DNA of 64,000 bases from Onchidella celtica. Lineage: Eukaryota; Mollusca; Gastropoda; Systellommatophora; Onchidiidae. The notes under the pieces were generated by a model. That model saw only the letters and a program-made list of their open reading frames with translations. It had not been told where the DNA came from and made no database searches. Positions 56,732 through 64,000 of the stretch are shown here, in pieces; within the stretch, counting starts at the first letter, position 1, and each line of letters starts with the position of its first letter. The translations under genes and the position numbers were made by a program. The stretch spans positions 18,720,811-18,784,810 of the forward strand of contig OZ007576.1 of the NCBI GenBank assembly GCA_963931925.1, given 5' to 3'.

Positions 56732-58249
56732 ATGGCCATGTCTTCTCTTGGCGCATTTTTTGCTTGCTTTTGCCTCTTGTCGGTACACGGAGTCGTTGCC
56801 AACAAAAATAAACACGGTAAGGCTGCTCGGCCAAATATTGTGCTGGTTGTTGCCGACGACTTTGGTTACAACGACGTCGGTTATCATGGATCAGAAATTG
56901 AAACACCAACTCTTGACTATCTGGCCAAAAGTGGCGTGAAATTAGAGAATTATTATGTCCAACCGATCTGTACGCCGACACGTAGTCAGCTGATGTCTGG
57001 GAGATACCAAATACATACAGGTTTGCAGCATGGCGTCCTAGGAATCTCTCAACCGAATGGACTTCCTCTGGACAGTCCAACAATGGCCAATAAATTGAAA
57101 GACGCCGGTTATGCCACACATATGATAGGAAAATGGCATCTTGGATTCTACAAAGAGGCGTATCTCCCTTGGAAGCGTGGATTTGACACGTATTTCGGAT
57201 ATCTCTCTGGAGCTGAAGATTACTATACTCACTCTGTCATTTATAGAGGAACTCCGTACTTGGAATTTCATGACCAAAATGGACCTGTGTGGTCAAAGAA
57301 TGGGACATACTCGGCTTACACTTTTACTGAGCAGGCTATAGACGTCATTGAGTACCATGACATGAAAGAGCCGTTGTTTCTGTATTTAGCCTACCAGTCC
57401 GTGCACTCCCCATTGGAAGTTCCAGAACAATATGCGAGGAAATACGAACATATTCAAGACGACAACAGGCGCCAGTATGCTGGTATGGTGTCAGTTTTAG
57501 ATGAAGGTATCTCTAACGTGACTGCAGCTTTGAAGCAAAAAGGCCTCTGGGAAAACACAGTATTCGTATTTTCCACTGACAATGGCGGACAAATTCACGC
57601 TGGAGGCAATAATTATCCTTTACGTGGCTGGAAAGCGTCCCTGTGGGAAGGTGGTCTACACGGTGTAGGATTTGTAGCTGGAGGAGCCCTTGAACCCAGT
57701 GGTGTTATCAACCGTGAACTTATCCACGTGTCTGATTGGTTCCCTACTCTTGTCACTCTTGGGGGCGGCACTCTGAATGGCACAAAACCATTGGATGGTT
57801 TCGACCAATGGGAAACCATCTCTCAAGGCTCACCTAGTAAACGGCATGTCTTGCTTCATAATATCGATCCTCTAAAGCCAAAGCAAGGCACCCCTAAATA
57901 CAACGATACCTGGGATACTCGAGTGCGAGCTGCCATCAGAGTGGGTGATTACAAATTGATTACAGGAAATCCTTCTAATGGCAGCTGGGTGCCTCCACCT
58001 AAATATTCCCTGCATTTCGTACCGGAACCCAAGGAGCCTGGTGGAAATGTGAAAAATGTGTGGCTGTTTAACATCACTGAAGATCCTACAGAACACAATG
58101 ACTTGTCTGATGCCAGGCCTGATGTTGTGAAACAAATGCTGGATATGTTGGTTGCCATCAACGAGACAGCCGTGCCTTGCAGATTTCCTCCAGATGACCC
58201 TCGAAGTAATCCGGCTCTTCACGGCAATGTCTGGGGGCCCTGGGAATAG
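56732..58249 (+). CDS. arylsulfatase B-like enzyme, 505 residues (copy 3)
   Basis: A single-exon sulfatase and tandem paralogue of copy 2, 6.2 kb downstream in the same orientation. The ATG at 56732 follows an acceptor ending at 56721 and opens the signal peptide MAMSSLGAFFACFCLLSVHG. ADDFGYND is at 41-48, CTPTR at 80-84 with catalytic Cys80, then GKWHLG, QSVHSP, STDNGG, NRELIHVSDWFPTLV, GTKPLDGFDQWETIS and the tail CRFPPDDPRSNP...GNVWGPWE. It differs from copy 2 most in the segment after AEDYYTH (residues ~165-215) and near the C-terminus, where substrate contacts may differ. No stops or lost catalytic residues. Confidence 0.93.
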   Translation: MAMSSLGAFFACFCLLSVHGVVANKNKHGKAARPNIVLVVADDFGYNDVGYHGSEIETPTLDYLAKSGVKLENYYVQPICTPTRSQLMSGRYQIHTGLQHGVLGISQPNGLPLDSPTMANKLKDAGYATHMIGKWHLGFYKEAYLPWKRGFDTYFGYLSGAEDYYTHSVIYRGTPYLEFHDQNGPVWSKNGTYSAYTFTEQAIDVIEYHDMKEPLFLYLAYQSVHSPLEVPEQYARKYEHIQDDNRRQYAGMVSVLDEGISNVTAALKQKGLWENTVFVFSTDNGGQIHAGGNNYPLRGWKASLWEGGLHGVGFVAGGALEPSGVINRELIHVSDWFPTLVTLGGGTLNGTKPLDGFDQWETISQGSPSKRHVLLHNIDPLKPKQGTPKYNDTWDTRVRAAIRVGDYKLITGNPSNGSWVPPPKYSLHFVPEPKEPGGNVKNVWLFNITEDPTEHNDLSDARPDVVKQMLDMLVAINETAVPCRFPPDDPRSNPALHGNVWGPWE

Positions 58250-58633
58250 TTTCTATGCTTTTTGTTGTTTTGTTTTTTTAAACAAGTACAACTTTAGACA
58301 TTATTTAACTGATATCACAATTAATTTCATACAGGAAGATTTTTTCAAACCCTTTTCCCGAGTGTACAAGATTAAACTGCATATTCTTTTTAAAATCGTT
58401 ATGCTTCAAACATTTTCTACTTCGTCACCAAACTTTAATTAATTCTGTTCTGATCGATTTTAATTTTTCTTACTCATTTATTATAATATATGATGCAGGC
58501 TTTGAGAAAATGGGACTAAGCCTAAATTGCCAAATTCAGATTTTTGTGCCATCTCATAAATCATTCATTTGCGAGTATAAATACCAAGTCTCATCTTATT
58601 TCTACCAGTAGATAGTGAGTTACGGTCCTTTAA
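58250..58633. other. 3' flank of arylsulfatase copy 3
   Basis: AT-rich, with CATATTCTTTTTAAAATCG and ACTTCGTCACCAAACTT words shared with the copy-2 3' flank. No gene is seen. Confidence 0.5.
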
Positions 58634-58838
58634 CCCTTTCAATACTGAAACAATATTGCTGTTAACTTTTTACTGCTGTATCAATTACAGGTTTTGTTCC
58701 TCCCTGTCTACCTTTTAAATATAGACCAATAGCCTGATTAAGATTCACATTTACCATTTAAAATAACTGAAATAGGTGAATCATAATATAAACTGGACTA
58801 GTGAAAATCTAGCTTTCACGGCGTCAGTATTCAAAGGG
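58634..58838. mobile_element. piggyBac-like MITE (205 bp)
   Basis: Flanked on both sides by TTAA (58630-58633 and 58839-58842), the obligatory piggyBac target. The ends CCCTTTCAATACTGA and, inverted, CCCTTTGAATACTGA differ at one position. No coding sequence is present. Confidence 0.88.
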
Positions 58839-59917
58839 TTAAAGTGAGCAACCCCCCCAAATGTTGGCCCAAATCTTAGTTTAACCTTTTTCCTACTGAA
58901 TGTCGTTTGAGGGGCCTTAAACTGCATTCCATGGTTGTTCCTGTTGTTATTATTGTTGTTGTTGTTGCCTTGTTGTTGCCCGAGGAGAGAAGCGTAGCAA
59001 GGAATATATGTCTTAGAATGGCCAGAGATGTAGTGAGTAAGTTTCTGTTTATTTTGAAATGTGTGTTTTTCTAAACGATGAAACCTAGCCACGACACCAG
59101 GTCTGACAAATTGGCGAACATAAAAATATTGAATCTAGTTAGAGTCAATGGTCATGCTTTATTTACAGATCTTAAAGGGGGAGAGTTCACTAGGGCAAAA
59201 TTTGTTTTCAGAAATAATTGCTACAAATTCTCGAAAATCTATATTTTTTGGCAAAAATAAAGGGGGGGGGGGTACGTTTTGCTAGGAAGTATTTGTTCCG
59301 GTGGACCATCTACTATACAGTATTTGTTCCGAGGTGACGAACTACTTTATAGCATCAGCAATGGGGGAATAAATACTTCATAGCGGTCACAACGTGTGGT
59401 TTATGAAGTATAAATTTTGTTCCGGGGGAACGTTTACTATGGGGGACCAAATACTTGGACACACCGGTTACAGATGTAAATGCCAGCTGTGGCTGTACAG
59501 TACGCTTTTTTTAAGGTACGGCTGAAAGACTATCATTTTTTGAAGGCACTGGTCGGACAAAGGATAACAAATTACCTATTGCGAGAAATCGGTCTCTTTA
59601 GTATTATAAATCAAGCTTTAATGTGAGTACTGCACTGCAAAGGATTTTTACCATGTCCTCGTTTTCATTTTTTTTTTTTTCGTATCCCGGTATATCTCAA
59701 CGTTAATGTCTGAGGTGATTGTTTAATTTGAATTCCATTAAGCCCGCAAGCCATGTTTGTTGTATTGTCAATTGTAGTTGAAGGGCGGCTATTTTTTTTG
59801 TCTTACGAAACAAATTGATTCATTCTATAAGAGATCGAAAGAAGAAAATGTGGTGGAAATAATTTTCTCGAATTTTCCCTGAAATTTGAACAGTTTTTTT
59901 TTTTAAGAAGCAAGTTT
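58839..59917. other. non-coding stretch with a short imperfect repeat
   Basis: A TTG/TTA run lies at 58935-58970. At 59268-59470 the word AGTATTTGTTCCGNGGNGA and its partial inverse (GGGGGAACGTTTACTATG, GGGGGAATAAATACTTCATA) recur several times, giving a fold-back-like patch after a poly-G tract. No gene is seen. Confidence 0.5.
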
Positions 59918-60393
59918 TTGATGTTCCGAACTTGCACTGGCTACCGGTAGAAAAACGAATACTGTTTAAGCTGGCTCCCCTGTGTCACAAATGTATGTAT
60001 AAAAGCGCACCATGTTATTTAATTGATCTTTTGACTCCCCTAAGTACAACCACGGCATTTCAGTTCGTCTGCAGACACTAGAAAGTTTACTATTCCTAAG
60101 ATGTCCCTTTAGGCCGTGGGTGAAAAGTGTTTTTCTTTTCAAGGGCTTCAGATTTGAAATTCTCTGCCTCTGTCTTTGAGAGAGACTGAAAATTTGATGA
60201 CTTTTAAACATCAGCTGAAGAGTCATATTTTTACACTCTGAATGTCCATTCTTTGTTTTCTCCTGAGTATGCCCGCGTATTGTGTAAGTGATTATAAGAT
60301 ATAAACATTGTAAAGCGCATAGAACCTGGGTGTTAACGGGATGAAGAGCTATATAAATGGTGTTTATTATTATTATTACTATTATTATTATTA
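59918..60393 (+). pseudogene. CR1/L2-like LINE 3' fragment with (TTA)n tail
   Basis: The frame LHWLPVEKRILFKLAPLCHK and SAPCYLIDLLTPLSTTTAF is the well-known LHWLPV...I.(F/Y)K...L.(H/Y)K......P.YL.DLL C-terminal region of CR1/L2-type reverse transcriptases. Stops and frameshifts follow. The 3' end GTAAAGCGCATAGAACCTGG, AAGAGCTATATAAATGGTG and (TTA)n is the usual LINE tail. It is a dead 5'-truncated copy. Confidence 0.82.
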
Positions 60394-60399
60394 AATGAT

Positions 60400-60697
60400 G
60401 GGCGTAGAAAACATAAGTTACTGAGGAGACTTGTTTTCCACCGGTGCACCGTCAAGTGGTTCGGACACCTCACACGGATGCCTACAAACCAACCAGCTCT
60501 TCGGGCATACAACACCAGATACTCTGGCTGGAGAGCCAGAGGAAGACGAAGGCGACGCTGGAGCGACTGCGTCGCAGACACCCTCAGAGATCACCAGATG
60601 TCCTTTCTCCAGGCAACTCGTCTTGCTGCCGACAGACGATAGTGTCTCCCCACGACGCCCATCTGTACAAGCGGAAGGAAAAAGTAAAGTAAAGTAA
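60400..60697 (+). pseudogene. LINE C-terminal fragment with (AAAGT)n tail
   Basis: The open frame reads LLRRLVFHRCTVKWFGHLTR, MPTNQPALRAYNTRYSG, RARGRRRRRWSDCVADTL, ATRLAADRR, then stop: the 'R..WFGH..RMP......G.RRRGR...RW.D' tail of an RTE/CR1-type retrotransposon. A short 3' UTR ends in AAAGTAAAGTAAAGT. A 5'-truncated copy, next to but distinct from the preceding fragment. Confidence 0.72.
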
Positions 60698-61421
60698 ACT
60701 AAGCACTGTCTGTTGTTGTTGTTGTTGTTATTGCTCCTGCTGCCATATCAGATGTGCTGTGCAATAAATAAGTATGCTCTTTTGTAATGTACGGAACCGC
60801 TGTTTCGTCTGTTGGTTTATGTGAGTCTTCATTTATTACTCGTGTGCGAGATTTGAACGAGTTCTTTCTACCATGTGCAGTTATAAAATTGACACCAGCG
60901 GCTCAGACCAAACGGCCCTTTTGAGGGCTAACAAGAAGAAAAAGAAGGACACAGTACCCGGAGATGATGGAGAAAACGATGTAGAAGAAGAAGAAGGAAA
61001 AGAAGAAGTGAAAGGCTTGTCAGAAAACGGGAAAGAAACAAGAAAAAAAAACCCGAAGAAACGAAGGGAATGACAAATAAAAAGCAAGAAAAGTCAGTTG
61101 TAATTGGTAACACAAAGACCTCAAACCGGGTAACTACATAACAGATTCGAGTTGATTTCATGTTATCAGACAAACACATCATTCACATCCGACCAAGTAT
61201 TCCATCTTGTCCTTCATTTCTACCTGGCTGCTTCCAGCATACCTCTTCACGGACATTTCGATCTACCAGAATCATTCAGGTCCATGAAATATTATTTTGA
61301 TCAAAACACCAGATATTGTTTGATAACGAAGATGCCGGATTAGGAAGATACCAATTCGGCCAGTTTTGTGACCTTTCAAGTACAATAGGTTTTTCAACTT
61401 GCTGTTGTTTGGAGGGCGGCT
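60698..61421. other. 3' part of the copy-3 duplication unit
   Basis: GTTGTTGTTATTGCTCCTGC, GTGCAATAAATAA, ACCATGTGCAGTTATAAA, GATCAAAACACCAGATATTG and GTGACCTTTCAAGTACAATA correspond to 52560-53760 downstream of copy 2, with the hAT element missing. The lysine/glutamate-rich frame at 60873-61073 is low complexity and not regarded as a gene. Confidence 0.55.
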
Positions 61422-61662
61422 GTTGGTATAAGTACGTACGTACCCAAAGCGGTTTGAGCTAGGGGCGCGTACGTGTACATACTATCCCTAGACAGGAGGA
61501 AAACAAAAAGAAAATCTGAAAGAATAATTAATCGTAATTATTTAAGGCTATTGTTAGAAGCATTTCGGGAGGTGCTCGCTAACTCTAGAGCCACACAAGG
61601 CTTCAAAATACGTACCCTTAGTGCAAAAATTTTTTGGGGGGGGCGTACGTACTTGTAACAAC
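61422..61662. mobile_element. inverted-repeat element, third family member (241 bp)
   Basis: The ends GTTGGTATAAGTACGTACG and, inverted, GTTGTTACAAGTACGTACG enclose AGGAGGAAAACAAAAAGAAA, ATCTGAAAGAATAATTAATC, CATTTCGGGAGGTGCTCGC, in the same orientation as 41105-41417. Confidence 0.82.
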
Positions 61663-61825
61663 ATTATTTGGGGACATAGTGTTTCACATAGAAAGCTACA
61701 GCTGAACAGGGAACGCAACTCAGCTTTTTCTCTTTTCGGCTTTGTAATGAGACTGCTCGACCACTAACACCATCCCTTTCAGCTGGTGACGCTATGGGTG
61801 GGGTCCAGTTGATCTTGGGTTTTAG

Positions 61826-62150
61826 CAGAGAGTATAGATGTATAGAGAGATCCCACTTCCTCCAAATCGCAAAACTAGGTCGCTGCGGTAAACAAGAAAT
61901 TGAAGAATTAAAAGAGACCGCCTTCACCAAAGATCCTGTGCATATCTGTTTATTGTGGTTTGTTCATTTTTGGGGGCTGATTGAAACTATTTACAACCGT
62001 TTGTAAGCTCTTATGCCCCGTGGAAATGCACAATTCGAGTATTTGTTTACCGCAGTGACCTACTCTCCGCCCCCTGTTCCACGGAGCTCCCCGTGTCTCG
62101 CAGTGCCAATCGACCAGAAGAGAAACCTCTCTATACATACAAACTCTCTG
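61826..62150. mobile_element. inverted-repeat element (325 bp) with GTTTTAG duplication
   Basis: The ends CAGAGAGTATAGATGTATAG and, inverted, CAGAGAGTTTGTATGTATAG are similar. A second inverted stretch CGCTGCGGTAAACAA / CACTGCGGTAAACAA lies inside. GTTTTAG flanks both ends (61819-61825 and 62151-62157). The CAGAG start and a 7-8-bp duplication hint at hAT. Non-coding. Confidence 0.75.
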
Positions 62151-62157
62151 GTTTTAG

Positions 62158-64000
62158 TGCGAAATGTGACCTATGGAGTTATACGGGGACCCAAGCACAG
62201 ACAAGACTGAGGCAGGTATGCCTGACTAGGTTGGACTTAACAAGGTAAAACAGCCTCAAGCCAACTGGTGGAAAAAGAGAGACTTCGCCCACGCAAGTCA
62301 AAACAGACGCCAACTAGACTTTGAGTTTGGATTTGAAGAGGGTTTTTTTTTTTTTTAAACTGGTTGAGTCAATTTTTTCATCAGTTATGGCCCCTTCTTT
62401 ATCCCGAGATATCTGGCCGGACATACCAAGTGTTAACTGAACACATATGCAGTGTCTTCCATTAATTTTCAATGGGGCCATGATGCAAAATTTGACTTCC
62501 CCGGTTTTGGAAAAGCGCTCTTCATTTACGGTTGCGTCGGTACTTTAACGGCTCTTTTTGGGCTCTCCGGGTATTTTATTTTAGCAGGTGCTATTAACTT
62601 TGATGATGATGTTCGTCCATCATTCTCGATGAAGACCATGTCTTCATTTGCTATTGGCTTGAGGAGCGTCTTCTAAGGTGGCTGATAAGTCCAATCTGGG
62701 CACATAATTACTGCCCACTTCAGGCCGGTGGGTGGCTGGGAAGAAAAGCTGGCTGCTCACGCTTTCCCCGTTGCCTTTTTGCTTTCAGCGGGTACCTCAT
62801 TGTAGCTCTTAACTTTAACCAATGAGAATCTACCGACAAAAGGCCTGTGTAACCGTGCGACCCAGTGCATCATCAGCCTTGGGAATTGTGAGGGATTTGT
62901 CTCAATGACATTTGTTACAGCTTCTATCCGACAGCCACTCCCTGTACTAACGACAATGCATTACTCATTGGTGTAGCTTTAGTTTTACCCTTCCTATCAA
63001 TATCTATTAAACACTTAATGTTAGAGACAGGAAGATGAAGGAAAATGAATATGTCTGGCAGAAAGGGATTAAAACGTGAAACGAAAAGCGTGTAATATTA
63101 AATATTAAAAAGCAGAAACCAACACAAATTGTTTAAAACACACAATAAAATAAAGTGCTTGGAAAAGGAATATAGTAAGGGTTGGGAAAATGTAAGAGGC
63201 TGAAGTTGGTGCCATGAAAGATTCATCAATAAATTTATATGAAACACATTGCAATTAAAAGGCGATCGATTATGCAATATTTAATTCAGTAACCATGCCA
63301 AATCCTTGGAATTAACACTCGAAAAATATTCCTGAGTGTACTTTGCTGCAAAAAAAAGAAAAGAATGTCTCTAACATAAATTTGTGAACTTAAACCAATA
63401 TTTATTATGAAAAATTATTTGATCAGAAGTGAAACTTCGGTTTTAAAAATACATTAATAAACAATTGAATAAATGAATACATAAATAAATAAATAAATAA
63501 ATACATAAATAAATAAAATGTGATCGTGAAATTGAATTTATTAAAACCAGATGTGTATATGACGAGGGATCCTCTTAAAACAAAGTCCTCAAACCGAATT
63601 TATTAATACATTTGTCAGACTGCCCCCTCCCCCCCCCCCCCACCCCACCCCCTCAGGTGCAGAAAACCAGATCAAAAAGAAAGCTGAATGTGTGGTCCGA
63701 AGGCAGTTTCCTCTACCCACAATTTGCTTCGAGAACCTGTGAATGCCGTAAGCATGTTCCCACGAATCGGTGTTCTCATGACGTCAATATAACACCACAA
63801 TTGTTATCGCTGTTAAAACTGGAAGGTCTCACTTCCGTCACAAAACCTATGATGCATGCTCTGCCTTCCCAGTGCACGGGGACTGTTGGGGGTTATCATA
63901 CTCATCCCGGAAGGTCACAGCCGGTTAAGTTGCTGACAGTAAAATATACACTCAAGAAATAATGGCAAAAAGCTGACTTTGTCTCACCGGGCTTTGTATG
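62158..64000. other. non-coding stretch to the window end
   Basis: A plus-strand frame at 62452-62676 (WGHDAKFDFPGFGKALFIYG, then a hydrophobic stretch LFGLSGYFILAGAI) has one possible membrane segment but no ATG start and no known family. An (AAAT)n run lies at 63479-63518 and a poly-C tract at 63630. Nothing else is recognised. Confidence 0.45.

Noticed and set aside
60873..61073. Lys/Glu-rich frame
   Set aside because: Low-complexity purine-rich sequence. The homologous stretch downstream of copy 2 does not preserve it.
62452..62676. 75-codon frame with a possible membrane segment
   Set aside because: Starts at GTG, no family resemblance and no supporting exon signals. Left as unsupported.

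Overview
This window reads as nuclear DNA of an invertebrate animal. It is AT-rich and gene-poor, full of poly-C/poly-G tracts, (GT)n, (TCTA)n and (TTA)n microsatellites and many transposon families, with splice sites of animal type. The only host genes I can support are three arylsulfatase B-like (N-acetylgalactosamine-4-sulfatase type) genes. The repeat mix (RTE and CR1/L2-like LINEs, tRNA-derived SINEs with a poly-C segment, Merlin, Harbinger, MULE, hAT and piggyBac relics) would suit a lophotrochozoan, perhaps a gastropod mollusc. That assignment is inference only.

1-9.1 kb holds no recognisable gene: a small inverted-repeat element, a possible solo LTR, and diverged poly-C tandem repeats. 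9.15-13.3 kb is a nested structure. An internally deleted PIF/Harbinger transposon (TAA target duplication, inverted termini, the 5' ends of both its convergent genes) was invaded by a full-length RTE-type LINE with an intact 1005-codon ORF and a perfect 13-bp target duplication. 14.0-17.2 kb is a ~115-bp satellite split by a second, 5'-truncated LINE with a 14-bp target duplication. 16.3-20.66 kb is a ~2.18-kb tandem duplication that copied the 5' part of that LINE plus the left terminus and first exon of the next element.

18.1/20.3-29.6 kb is a large Mutator-like (MULE) element with ~100-bp inverted termini. It encodes a zinc-finger exon, a Ulp1/SENP-like cysteine protease, an 11-residue repeat hinge, C2H2 fingers, a DDE transposase, a SWIM finger and a PHD finger. 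All are recognisable, but the reading frame is interrupted by several stops and a frameshift. 31.3-32.3 kb is a broken Merlin (IS1595/IS1016-like) transposase. 34.7-35.4 kb is a non-autonomous Helitron.

37.7-58.2 kb carries the arylsulfatase cluster: one gene on the minus strand and two on the plus strand. Each coding region is a single exon with an upstream splice acceptor. The two plus-strand genes share a recognisably homologous non-coding first exon and promoter, and their 3' flanks also match, so they lie in ~7-kb tandemly duplicated units. All three keep the C-x-P-x-R formylglycine motif and a signal peptide and look functional. They would hydrolyse sulfate esters in the lysosome or extracellularly. 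Between and after them lie a ~910-bp (TCTA/TCTG)n block, a 13-bp minisatellite, a solo LTR nested in a LINE fragment, SINEs, and small hAT-, piggyBac- and unclassified inverted-repeat elements. The last 1.8 kb shows nothing I can name.
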